Source: an uncultured Oscillospiraceae bacterium (GTDB lineage Bacteria > Bacillota > Clostridia > Oscillospirales > Oscillospiraceae). From it: 64,000 bases of DNA. Position 1 is the stretch's first letter. Every line of letters starts with the position of its first letter. The notes beneath the pieces are model-generated. The model ran no database searches and was not told the origin of the DNA. It saw only the letters and a list, made by a program, of their open reading frames with translations. Positions 1 to 7,235 of the stretch are shown here, in pieces. Position numbers and translations under genes: made by a program. The DNA is taken from positions 1-64,000 of the forward strand of contig CAJTYO010000002.1 in assembly GCA_910584045.1 (NCBI GenBank), given 5' to 3'.

Positions 1-318
1 AGCCTGCCATGATTTCAGTTTGAGGGAGCGGGCCAAGGGAAGCCATACGACACAGTGCCGAGCAGGGTTGCCTGTCAGGAACCGGATTGGGTAGAACGGC
101 AAGTCCCGGTGAAACCCTCAAAAACAGACTTTCTGGTGATTTCATCAAAAAGCGGGGCCGCAGACATAGGGTCAAGCAACTGACCATAAACTGAGGGGCA
201 GGGTGTCAACGCAGATACCCTGTCTGGATAAAATCCTACTACAAATGCGGGGTGAAAAGGCAGAACAGGGTGTCAGTACATAACCCCCTTTGTCCTTGAT
301 ATTGCAAGGAATAGAACA
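1..318 (+). other. Non-coding stretch, candidate structured RNA (5' end outside window)
   Basis: No convincing reading frame is present. The stretch holds several potential stems, for example CAGGGT...ACCCTG around 205-230, and it ends just before a strong intrinsic terminator at 321-360. This suggests a transcribed RNA rather than a gene. It sits beside mobile-element genes, so an element-associated structured RNA is possible, for example of the HEARO/omega-RNA type, although no IscB-like gene follows. The family is not recognised with certainty. Confidence 0.3.
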
Positions 319-320
319 CT

Positions 321-360
321 AAAGCCCGATGTGTATACTGATACGCATCGGGCCTTTTTC
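321..360 (+). terminator. Intrinsic terminator
   Basis: Arms 324-336 and 341-353 pair over 13 bp with one G-U pair around an ACTG loop. A T-run follows at 355-359. It ends whatever is transcribed from the left. Confidence 0.75.
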
Positions 361-484
361 TATGGAAGAACAGTGTGTAAATTGATACACACCGAAAGAG
401 CGCCAGACTGTCTGCGAAATGGTCTGGATATTGTTAGAGAGCGCCAGTATAATGTGGGCTATCAAAAATAGGAGGAATCGCAAA

Positions 485-793
485 ATGAACGTGAAATTTT
501 CCTTTGACAACGCCGTTGTGGAGAGGAAAGGCTACACGCTGGAAGATGTGAGGCAGACAATAAAAAGCCTGTTCACCGCTTACGGCCTCCCCTGCGTTTC
601 TGACGGAGATGCTCTCGCTTTCAAAGATAAAGACCATGGCGATGATTTCGCAACCATGTGGGATATCATCCTGTCCCTGCTGCGCTCGGAGTGGTTCATG
701 GACTGCGCCACTTCCTGTGTCTGGGAGGACGAGAACGGTGTGGAGGATGTGCTCTCCCAGGTCAGGAAAACGCGGGGCTCTATGCAGCAATAG
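485..793 (+). CDS. Conserved-looking small hypothetical protein of a mobile element
   Basis: This encodes a 102-residue acidic, soluble protein that begins MNVKFSFDNAVVERKGYTLE. The ATG at 485 is chosen over an upstream in-frame start at 419 because GGAGG at 471-475 is well spaced for it. There is no signal peptide, membrane segment or recognisable motif. It lies between an intrinsic terminator and the hairpin-rich region upstream of mobC-like genes, the position where Tn1549-like elements of Clostridia carry small accessory genes. The function is unknown and the assignment to an element rests on context only. Confidence 0.55.
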   Translation: MNVKFSFDNAVVERKGYTLEDVRQTIKSLFTAYGLPCVSDGDALAFKDKDHGDDFATMWDIILSLLRSEWFMDCATSCVWEDENGVEDVLSQVRKTRGSMQQ

Positions 794-850
794 CCTGTTG
801 AGAGCAGCGGGCTCTGCCCGCCAGTTCCAATCGCTTTACCGCTTTGGAAC

Positions 851-1269
851 GGCCCCGCCAGCGGCGGGGCCAAACCCCTCACCGTCTCCGGCGGTGAGGG
901 CGCAAGCATCGCGTTTTGATGTCAAAACGCCACTTGCAGGGGAAATCCCCTGACCCCAATGCCGCCTGTGGGCGGTAACCTTTTGGCAGTGTTGCCGAAA
1001 GGTTGGAGCGAACATTTTGACAAGGTTGTCAGAAAGTGCCCTCAACGGCTATCGGGTTTGACAACATTGTCAAAAGCGGTTTCCCGTGGACCTTCGGCAA
1101 GATTGCCGGAAGTCCACTATGCTGAAAATCGGGTTCGGCAATGTTGCCGAACCCGATTTTTTCCGAGGACTTCTGACAAGATTGTCAGAAGTCCACCTGA
1201 GCCGAGATCAAATCGACAGTGCTGCGATCCCAGCACCACAGACCGAGAGTAAGGTTTGGCAACATTGCC
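851..1269. repeat. Run of about 12 consecutive hairpins/palindromes, possible oriT region
   Basis: Perfect or near-perfect inverted repeats follow one another: 851-871, 876-900, 911-930, 937-952 and 962-975. Seven related palindromes then occur with cores 985-996, 1019-1030, 1060-1071, 1096-1107, 1137-1148, 1174-1187 and 1258-1269. The seven cores follow two forms, GGCA(A)..(T)TGCC and GACAA..TTGTC. The fifth is extended to 17-bp perfect arms (1125-1141/1144-1160) followed by T residues and could terminate transcription. The sixth has 13-bp perfect arms (1167-1179/1182-1194). The array ends 9 bp before a mobC-like gene, so a role as transfer origin or relaxosome binding sites is plausible but not shown. 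Confidence 0.8.
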
Positions 1270-1278
1270 GAAAGCGAG

Positions 1279-1623
1279 ATGGGAGTGAAAAATACGAACA
1301 AACAATCACATCGCACTTGTGTCCGCATGAGTGCCGAGGACTACAATATGCTAAAGGAAAAAAGCGCGGCTGCCGGACTGTCCGCCAATGCATGGCTGAT
1401 GGCTCAGTTGGAAATCAACCGTCCTGTCCTGCATCGGGAGGAGAAAACCTGGGAAGCTATCCGCTTCATGGACGAGGCAGGACGTGAGATCAACACCATT
1501 ACCCGCGATCTCAACAGCGGCTATGGCACAGCGGACTAACTCCGCTACGCTGTTTGCCTTTTGAGTGCTGTGTACGAACGGCTCTATGCGCTGAGGAAGA
1601 AGGGATATCTCCATGCGGCATAA
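1279..1623 (+). pseudogene. mobC: mobC-like relaxosome accessory gene interrupted by in-frame TAA
   Basis: The first 86 codons encode a MobC-like protein: a ribbon-helix-helix-type N terminus with RTCVRMSAEDYNML, then the C-terminal motif ITRDLNSGYGTA. The frame stops at TAA 1537-1539. The same frame then continues for 27 more sense codons (LRYAVCLLSAVYERLYALRK...) to TAA at 1621-1623, and that stretch reads as the natural C terminus of the family. A single CAA-to-TAA change would explain the stop. The full-length frame overlaps the next gene by 11 nt, as in a translationally coupled pair. MobC proteins help the relaxase open oriT; no relaxase gene is present in the window. Confidence 0.7.
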
Positions 1624-1966
1624 TCGGAAAACGCGGAAAGTCCGCGTCTCCACGCGGGACTACAGCAGAAACCTATCGGTCCGCATGACAGAGAAGCAGT
1701 ACCAGCGGCTTCAAGGGTACATGGGAATGACCAGACTGCACAGCACGGCTTATTTTTGTCGGCTAATTCATGGAAAAGATTTCAAAGGTCACTCACCGAA
1801 ACTGAACCACGCCCTGCACGCCAGCGTCAATATGATCTACTCCAACGTGAAGCAGATAACCCGTCATCAACGTACCAGAGGTATGGATGCCGAAGCTGTC
1901 TCAAAACTGGTTTTTCTAACGGATAAGCTATGTGAGGAAGTCTATCTGCTTTCTAGTCAGAAATAG
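1613..1966 (+). CDS. Second MobC-like mobilisation protein
   Basis: This is a 117-residue basic protein. The N-terminal part SVRMTEKQYQRLQGYMGMTR resembles the DNA-binding region of relaxosome accessory proteins, and the C-terminal half (HASVNMIYSNVKQITRHQRT) resembles the MobC tail. AGGAAGAAGGGA upstream can serve as the ribosome site for ATG 1613. Its start lies inside the reading frame of the broken mobC upstream, so the two were probably coupled. In related elements a relaxase follows; here only non-coding sequence and remnants follow, so the transfer function is probably lost. Confidence 0.6.
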   Translation: MRHNRKTRKVRVSTRDYSRNLSVRMTEKQYQRLQGYMGMTRLHSTAYFCRLIHGKDFKGHSPKLNHALHASVNMIYSNVKQITRHQRTRGMDAEAVSKLVFLTDKLCEEVYLLSSQK

Positions 1967-2070
1967 CCCTCCGTTTGCCCACAGGAGGCCCTATGTGGCC
2001 CGCCTCTGCCTGCGCTGGAGTCCCTGCCCCACCTGACCCATCAGACACAGCGTGGGCGGGCACAGCGAAA

Positions 2071-2100
2071 ATCGGGTTTTGTGAATTCACAAAACCCGAT
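2071..2100. repeat. Perfect 30-bp palindrome
   Basis: The arms ATCGGGTTTTGTGAA and TTCACAAAACCCGAT form a 30-bp sequence identical to its own reverse complement, with no loop. It lies about 100 bp after the second mobC-like gene. The outer part ATCGGGTT is also the outer part of the hairpin at 1125-1160, which suggests a shared protein target or element-specific terminators. Confidence 0.85.
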
Positions 2101-2291
2101 CCCGTATGGGAGGCGACCATGTGTGTAATTCCGCAGACCGCTCTCGGTGAATTAACCAGAAGCGATTTTCAGACAATCCCCAAAATAATAATCGAATATG
2201 TTCTTACAGGTTCAAAATTACAAACTGGCGAAACTGTCAAGAAGGGAGGTTTCCGACCATAGACAAGCCAAATGACAAGCAAGAAATCAGG

Positions 2292-2429
2292 ATGGAACGT
2301 ATCCAGGTTTCCCACGGCAGAACCATCCGGGTGGTGTCCGTGTTCCCGATAAACGGACACTGTTCGCCGGAAGAAAAACTGAAAGCCATGATCGACCTGG
2401 AAATCCAGCAGCAAAAACTGTGCGCGTAA
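2292..2429 (+). CDS. Small hypothetical protein, possibly a remnant
   Basis: From ATG 2292 a 45-residue protein is encoded (METR-free, beginning MERIQVSHGRTIRVVSVF). A strong GGGAGG at 2244-2249 sits correctly for an in-frame ATA at 2259, which would give about 56 residues beginning IDKPNDKQEIR. The original start was therefore probably ATG 2259, now changed. Short proteins of this size and pattern accompany Tn1549-like recombinases. The function is unknown. Confidence 0.35.
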   Translation: MERIQVSHGRTIRVVSVFPINGHCSPEEKLKAMIDLEIQQQKLCA

Positions 2430-2524
2430 TCCCGGCGCTGTCTGGGAAAAACACTGGATATCCGGGCCGTTTTGGAGTATAGTCATGTTGGAATGCTATA
2501 CATTGTTGTTGTACCTCCTAAAAA

Positions 2525-3148
2525 TTATCGGCTTACCCCGGCATAAATCGCCTGATGTAGCTTTTCCTGATTCCGTACCCATGGGACAGAAATTGGAACA
2601 AAGTTCGCGCCGTTGGTCAGCATGAAGCCTGTGCCTTGTTGCCGGGGCGGATGGGCGGCGATTTCGTCCTTATACCCGCTGAACAGCATTTCACGGGCCT
2701 CCTTGCTCATTACGCCCAAACTAATCGCAACTGTGAAATTTTCCCTGCCAGGTGTATAGGAAGCGTCAAATCTCTGCTGCCCCAAAATAACATGAATGCC
2801 GAACGAACGGCCAAGCCTGACAAGAAGGGCCAATTTGCGCTTTTCTTCCTCCTGCGTCCTTTTATCGGATAAAAATTCGAGGTAGTTTAACCATTCATCG
2901 AACATCAAAATCAGGATATTTCTGCTGGTGTCCTCCCCGCGCTGTCTGGCCTGGAATGCCTCAAAGAATCGTTGAAACATGGGGCCAACATCCCAGCAAG
3001 CGAAACGGTCGGCTCCATCCAAGAAGGAGAAATCTTCTGATTCGATTACGGCAAGAGCCGAACTTGTCAGCAGAATGCTTCTCTTTGCAGACACTGGTGC
3101 AAATTGCACATATTGACATAACATCTTTTGTGCTAAAGAAGTTTTACA
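2525..3148 (-). pseudogene. FtsK/TcpA-like conjugative DNA translocase, 5'-truncated
   Basis: The reading frame holds the C-terminal part of a P-loop DNA translocase or coupling ATPase. It has a Walker B-like strand ILILMFDEW, a sensor-like stretch FGIHVILGQQRF, and the family's tail ending in VRNQEKLHQAIYAG. An ATG-initiated frame would start at 3124. The frame reads upstream through CKTSLAQK, the end of a Walker A motif, but the glycine-rich part is missing and homology breaks at about 3148. That is where a long hairpin begins in front of the neighbouring recombinase. The gene is inactive and marks an insertion or deletion joint. Confidence 0.6.
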
Positions 3149-3204
3149 GAAAACCTCTCATCAAGTAAAATGGTGGATACCATAACTTGATTGGAGGTTT
3201 TCGT
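3144..3204 (+). promoter_or_regulatory. Recombinase leader: internal promoter and ribosome-site-sequestering hairpin
   Basis: Positions 3149-3202 fold into one nested hairpin with paired blocks GAAAACCTC/GAGGTTTTC, ATCAAG/CTTGAT and ATGGT/ACCAT. The recombinase ribosome site TTGGAGG (3191-3196) lies in the right arm. A possible promoter TTACAG (3144-3149), 16 bp, TAAAAT (3166-3171) would start transcripts inside the left arm. Such transcripts would escape the fold, while read-through transcripts would be folded. The structure is seen in the sequence; the regulatory reading is inferred. Confidence 0.5.
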
Positions 3205-3205
3205 T

Positions 3206-4051
3206 ATGCAAAATCATATTTTGACGGACAGGCAGATTGCCGCATTTCAGCAGCACCTGAAATCGGAGGAGCGTGAGCAGAGTACCATTGAGAAGTATCT
3301 GCGGGACTTGCGGCTCTTTGCCGCATGGCTGGCAGGCCGGGAAGTGACGGCGGAGCTGGTGGCAGACTGGAAACATCATCTGCGTACAGAAGGTTATAAT
3401 CCGGAGACGATCAACTCCAAGTTGTCGGCTCTGAACAAATTTTTCGCATTTATGCAGTGGCCGGAATGTCGTGTGAAATATCTGAAAATTCAGCGAAAGC
3501 TGTTTCGCGGAAGGGAAAAGGAACTGACGAAAGACGAATATCTACGACTGCTGGAGACAGCGGAGACATTAGGGAGATGCCGCTTAGGGTTGCTCATTGA
3601 GACCATCTGCGCTACTGGCATCCGGGTTTCGGAGGTCAGATACATAACCGTGGAGGCAGTGCGGGCGGGGTACGCAGATGTTGCTTTGAAAGGCAAAGTC
3701 CGAACCATCCTATTGCCCGGTAAGCTCTGCCGGAAGCTGCAAAAGTACGCTAGGAAACAAAAAATCACCTCTGGCGAGATCTTTCTCACCAGAAGCGGAA
3801 AAGGTATCTCCCGCCGTCAGATCTGGGCGGAGATGAAAGCGCTATGCAAAAAAGCGGGTGTGGCCGCCTCGAAAGTGTTTCCCCACAATCTTCGCCATCT
3901 GTTTGCCCGGACATTCTACCGTGCCTGCCGGGACGTGGCGAAGCTGGCGGACGTGCTGGGTCACTCCAGCATCGAGACCACGCGGATATACCTCATTTCC
4001 ACCGGAAGAGAGCATACTAAACAGCTGGAACGGCTGGGATTGATTCTTTAG
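3206..4051 (+). CDS. Tyrosine recombinase, probable DNA invertase for the adjacent segment
   Basis: This is a 281-residue member of the phage-integrase family. The N-terminal SAM-like core-binding domain spans about residues 8-90 and the catalytic domain about 105-275. The catalytic set looks complete: Arg140 in ATGIRVSE, a beta-strand lysine near 162-164, His227 and Arg230 in PHNLRH, His253 in LGHSS, and Tyr262. ATG 3206 is used with TTGGAGG at 3190-3196. The enzyme is followed after 12 bp by a 258-bp segment flanked by inverted repeats, and then by a polysaccharide operon. That arrangement fits a site-specific invertase controlling a promoter. Integration or excision of an island is the alternative role. 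Confidence 0.85.
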   Translation: MQNHILTDRQIAAFQQHLKSEEREQSTIEKYLRDLRLFAAWLAGREVTAELVADWKHHLRTEGYNPETINSKLSALNKFFAFMQWPECRVKYLKIQRKLFRGREKELTKDEYLRLLETAETLGRCRLGLLIETICATGIRVSEVRYITVEAVRAGYADVALKGKVRTILLPGKLCRKLQKYARKQKITSGEIFLTRSGKGISRRQIWAEMKALCKKAGVAASKVFPHNLRHLFARTFYRACRDVAKLADVLGHSSIETTRIYLISTGREHTKQLERLGLIL

Positions 4052-4137
4052 CTTGAAACAAGACAGAATACATAAATCGCATTAAAATTGCAGAAAAAGA
4101 AACTCCCTTTCATCGGGATTCCGTTTCAATTTCTGGT

Positions 4138-4166
4138 ATCATATCACAAGCAAAGCGGAATTGCAA
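4138..4166 (-). promoter_or_regulatory. Sigma-A promoter inside the invertible segment, pointing away from the operon
   Basis: Read on the minus strand, TTGCAA (4166-4161) is followed by a 17-bp spacer and TATGAT (4143-4138). Transcription would start near 4131 and run left, antisense to the recombinase gene. Inversion between the repeats would place it near 4219-4247, pointing right into the polysaccharide operon. Confidence 0.65.
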
Positions 4167-4210
4167 GGGAAGGGTCAACATTTTGCGCGATTTTTTGCAC
4201 AACAAATAAC

Positions 4211-4250
4211 GGCCAGAGCGGAATATCTTTCCGCATGGCCTTCTTTTTTT
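4211..4250 (+). terminator. Terminator within the invertible segment
   Basis: GGCCA and GCGGAA pair with TTCCGC and TGGCC around a small loop. TTCTTTTTTT follows at 4241-4250. In the present orientation it blocks transcription from the recombinase into the polysaccharide operon; after inversion it would face the other way. Confidence 0.75.
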
Positions 4251-4346
4251 GCCTAAAGCGCCTCATCTACCGCAAAATGAGACTCATTTCAGTCAGTATT
4301 TTGGGCTACTTATGTATTCTGAGATGAACCGGAGAGGGGAGGAGCT

Positions 4347-5201
4347 ATGCCGCAGACCAGACAGCACATTGAGGGAGAGCGGCCCTTACGGCAGCGCCGC
4401 TTGACTGAGGGCGTCGTCATGACCGAGGACGATATGCAGCGGTTCCTCGCCGACTATGCGAAGATGAATCGCTCGGAGGGGACGGTGAAGTTCTACCGCC
4501 GGAAACTGAAGCGATTCTATGACGACCTCCCGGCGGATAAGACCGTCCGGTACGGCACCTTGCAGAAATGGCGGGAGTCGCTGCTGCAAGACGGCTATAC
4601 GCCGGGTTCGGTGAATGCGTTCCTATCCGCTGCAAATTCGTATCTGGACTATATCGGCCACCGGGAATTCCAGCTGGCGGGTCAGCTCAAGGATGAGAAA
4701 GCGCCCCAGCCGGAGCTGAGTAGAGCGGAGTATTTGCATCTTCTGCGAACGGCGAAAGCATTAGATAAGGAAAAAGTGTATCTCCTTGTCAAGCTGTTTG
4801 CAGCAACGGGCCTCTTTGCTCAGGAGCTGCCGGAGGTAACAGTAGAGGTGGTGCAGGAGGGGAAGATCGTCTGCGATCAGAATAAGTACAAGCAGATTGT
4901 GACGGTTCCTACCTGCCTGCAAAAAGAACTTCTGGACTTTGCGTTGCGGAACAGCATCGGCTCCGGTCCCATTTTCCAGACGCGGGACGGACGGCCTATG
5001 CACCGGACCTATGTGTCCGCGGTAATCCGGAACCTCTGCGAGGAGGTGAAGGTCCCGCGAGAGAAGGGAAATCCGAAGTGCCTGCGGAAGCTGTACCTGT
5101 CTACGAAAGCCGGGGTGGAGAGCAACATCTCCCTGCTGGTGGAGCAGGCCATGGAGCGGATGATGGAACAGGAGCAGTTTACCGTCGGGTGGGATGAGTG
5201 A
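4347..5201 (+). CDS. Catalytically degenerate tyrosine-recombinase-like protein
   Basis: This 284-residue protein aligns by eye with the recombinase upstream over its whole length (ELSRAEYLHLLRTAKAL against ELTKDEYLRLLETAETL). The active site is lost. The first catalytic Arg position is Phe157 (ATGLFAQE), the HxxR histidine is Lys244 (PKCLRK, with Arg247 kept), and the LGH motif and nucleophilic tyrosine are absent. GGGGAGGAG precedes ATG 4347. It is the first gene after the putative promoter switch, and its stop overlaps the region of the next start. A DNA-binding or regulatory role, such as modulating inversion, is inferred; decay is the alternative, but the intact frame and coupling argue against it. 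Confidence 0.7.
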   Translation: MPQTRQHIEGERPLRQRRLTEGVVMTEDDMQRFLADYAKMNRSEGTVKFYRRKLKRFYDDLPADKTVRYGTLQKWRESLLQDGYTPGSVNAFLSAANSYLDYIGHREFQLAGQLKDEKAPQPELSRAEYLHLLRTAKALDKEKVYLLVKLFAATGLFAQELPEVTVEVVQEGKIVCDQNKYKQIVTVPTCLQKELLDFALRNSIGSGPIFQTRDGRPMHRTYVSAVIRNLCEEVKVPREKGNPKCLRKLYLSTKAGVESNISLLVEQAMERMMEQEQFTVGWDE

Positions 5202-5212
5202 TTGAAGGACAA

Positions 5213-6265
5213 ATGGCAAGGAATATTTTCCTCAGTATCGTAATTCCTGTCTACAATGTGGAACCGTATCTTGAGTACTGCCTAACAAGCGTCCTTAGCT
5301 GTGATTTAAGCGGCTGCGAAATGATTCTGGTTCTCGGCAGCTCGACTGACAAAAGCAACGATATCTGCTTGAAGTATGAGAGGGGATATCCCTTTATTCA
5401 CAGCTTGTATCAGAACGGGACAGGCCTCTCCAATGCCCGAAACTGCGGGATGGAGGCGGCGCGGGGAGAGTATCTGCTATTCCTGGACAGCGACGATTAC
5501 GTGGACAGTAAGCGCCTGGACACGGTGATTGCAGAGCTTAGAGATGGGACATTTTTTGCTGACCTCGTTGTAACGGATTTTTACCGGCTGGACAGGCGGA
5601 CAAACCTGCTTACACAATTTTTCCAGATCGGCGCGGATACTCCGTTACAGTATGGCATGGATTTTCTGCCCAACATGCTCCAGAAACGGCAGTGCTTCTG
5701 GAATGTATGGCGCTATATATACCGCCGCAGCTTTCTGGAGCGGCACGGTATCCGCTTTTTAGAAAACAGGCTCAGTGAGGATATTGACTTTACAACCAGC
5801 GTACTTCTGGCGGAGCCGGAGACTGTTTTCAGCCACAGTCCTTTTTATGTCTACACCGTGGGCCGGGGCGAATCCCTTATGGACCGCCCCGGTTTCAAAC
5901 GACTTTCGGATACGGTGTTCATTTTGCAGAGCGCCATTGAGCGCCTGCGAAATTCCGACTTCCGCTATGTGCCTCAGCTCATCGCTCAGTATCAGTTTGA
6001 ATATATCCTGAATCTGGCGCTCACGGTCGAAATTGACGCTGAAGACAGGGAAAAGGCGCTTGCGCTCTACGAGGATTGGAGCGGCGTGCTGTCCGGCAGT
6101 ATTGACCCCGTGGTGCGGGGAATTTCCTGTGTGATAAAAGCAGTCGGACGAAAATGCACAGGATATATATTGCACGTTTTGAAACAACTGCGCCGTTGTC
6201 TCAGAAAACATCCCCTGAAGGAGAAAAAGACAGATGATTATTACCAGAACGCCCTTTCGCATTAG
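5213..6265 (+). CDS. Family 2 glycosyltransferase
   Basis: This is a 350-residue GT-A fold glycosyltransferase. The N-terminal nucleotide-sugar domain begins with LSIVIPVYNVEPYL, has the acceptor-side motif GLSNARNCGMEAARG, and carries the metal-binding DSDDYVD near residues 95-101. The C-terminal 230 residues are typical of capsule and teichoic-acid type GT2 enzymes. ATG 5213 with AAGGA just upstream is preferred over GTG 5198, which overlaps the previous stop. It is predicted to add a sugar to the lipid-linked glycan on the cytoplasmic side of the membrane. The sugar and linkage cannot be read from sequence. Its end overlaps the next gene by 32 nt. Confidence 0.85.
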   Translation: MARNIFLSIVIPVYNVEPYLEYCLTSVLSCDLSGCEMILVLGSSTDKSNDICLKYERGYPFIHSLYQNGTGLSNARNCGMEAARGEYLLFLDSDDYVDSKRLDTVIAELRDGTFFADLVVTDFYRLDRRTNLLTQFFQIGADTPLQYGMDFLPNMLQKRQCFWNVWRYIYRRSFLERHGIRFLENRLSEDIDFTTSVLLAEPETVFSHSPFYVYTVGRGESLMDRPGFKRLSDTVFILQSAIERLRNSDFRYVPQLIAQYQFEYILNLALTVEIDAEDREKALALYEDWSGVLSGSIDPVVRGISCVIKAVGRKCTGYILHVLKQLRRCLRKHPLKEKKTDDYYQNALSH

Positions 6266-7220
6266 CTTCGCTGGCGGCGGCAGTGACTTGAAGGATTTCT
6301 ACGAAAAACACGGCGGCTGTGTGCTGAGTACCAGTATCAACCGGTACTGCTACATATCCATTCACCCGTACTTTGATGAGAACCGCACGCTGCTCAAATA
6401 TTCGGAAAATGAGCTGGTGGACAGCCTGTCGGATATTCGGCACCGTATTTTCAACTGTCTCCTAAATGAGCGGCAGATCCACGGGGTGGAGATCGTCTCC
6501 ACGGCGGATATTCCAGGGGGAACCGGACTGGGATCCTCCAGCACGTTTACGGTAGGACTCCTGAACACCCTGAATTGTTATCAGGGGAAATATATGTCCA
6601 AGGGAAAGCTGGCGGAGAAGGCGTGTGAAATTGAGATCGAGAAGCTGGGCAGCCCCATCGGCAAGCAGGACCAGTACGCCGCCGCCTATGGCGGGTTGAA
6701 TTTTATCCGGTTTCATACGGACGGAGAGGTATCCGTCTCCCCGGTCATGATGCGCGGCGAGACCTACCGGCAGCTGCAAAAAAATCTGGTGATGTTCTAT
6801 ACCGGCGACACTCGCTCCGCCAACTCTATTCTGGCGGAGCAGAAGAAAAATTGCAGCGCGGAGGACAAGGCCAACAACCTGAGGCAGATGTGCGTGCTGG
6901 CGGAGGAGATGCAGCGGTCTTTGGAACAGGACGACCTGAGCTCCTTCGGCCGGCTGCTTAACGAGGGCTGGCAGCTCAAGCGCACGCTGGCCAGCGGGAT
7001 TTCCAATCCCCTGATTGACGAAGCCTATGAGACGGCGCTGGCCAACGGGGCGCTGGGCGGAAAGCTGCTGGGGGCCGGCGGAGGCGGCTTTCTTCTGTTC
7101 TACTGTCCGCCGGAGCATCAGGAACGTCTGCGGGTTGCGTTGCGGCTGCGGCGGTTCCCTTTCTCTTTTGAGAAGGAGGGAACGGCGGTGGCCTATATCG
7201 GGGACAAATATTGGGATTAA
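6234..7220 (+). CDS. hddA: D-glycero-alpha-D-manno-heptose-7-phosphate kinase
   Basis: This is a 328-residue GHMP-family kinase. Visible motifs are TRTPFRISFAGGGSD at the N terminus, the phosphate-binding loop PGGTGLGSSSTF near 97-108, and the C-terminal GGKLLGAGGGGFLLFY. The N terminus and length match the HddA group, which phosphorylates heptose-7-phosphate at C1 in the GDP-heptose route. The neighbouring guanylyltransferase-phosphatase fusion and GmhA supply the other steps, which supports the assignment. L-fucose or galactose kinases share the fold but differ in context. Confidence 0.85.
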   Translation: MIITRTPFRISFAGGGSDLKDFYEKHGGCVLSTSINRYCYISIHPYFDENRTLLKYSENELVDSLSDIRHRIFNCLLNERQIHGVEIVSTADIPGGTGLGSSSTFTVGLLNTLNCYQGKYMSKGKLAEKACEIEIEKLGSPIGKQDQYAAAYGGLNFIRFHTDGEVSVSPVMMRGETYRQLQKNLVMFYTGDTRSANSILAEQKKNCSAEDKANNLRQMCVLAEEMQRSLEQDDLSSFGRLLNEGWQLKRTLASGISNPLIDEAYETALANGALGGKLLGAGGGGFLLFYCPPEHQERLRVALRLRRFPFSFEKEGTAVAYIGDKYWD

Positions 7221-7235
7221 CGGAGGAGAGAAGCG

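Larger units (their letters stand above)
4064..4321. repeat. Candidate invertible segment bounded by 12-bp inverted repeats
   Basis: CAGAATACATAA at 4064-4075 is repeated in perfect inverse at 4310-4321, with partial further matches inward (T.GC and AAAA). The 234 bp between them hold a promoter on the minus strand and a terminator on the plus strand, and no gene. The segment lies between a recombinase with intact active site and the first gene of the polysaccharide operon. No equally good plus-strand promoter is visible between the right repeat and ATG 4347, so the operon appears to be OFF in this orientation. Confidence 0.7.

Noticed and set aside
985..1269. Palindrome array considered as a CRISPR array
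   Set aside because: The repeats are 12-bp palindromic cores with variable flanks and irregular spacing. There are no direct repeats of 25-40 bp and no cas genes.
1975..2262. Plus-strand frame of 95 codons after the second mobC-like gene
   Set aside because: It is Pro/Ala-rich, runs through the perfect palindrome, and lacks a ribosome site and similarity.
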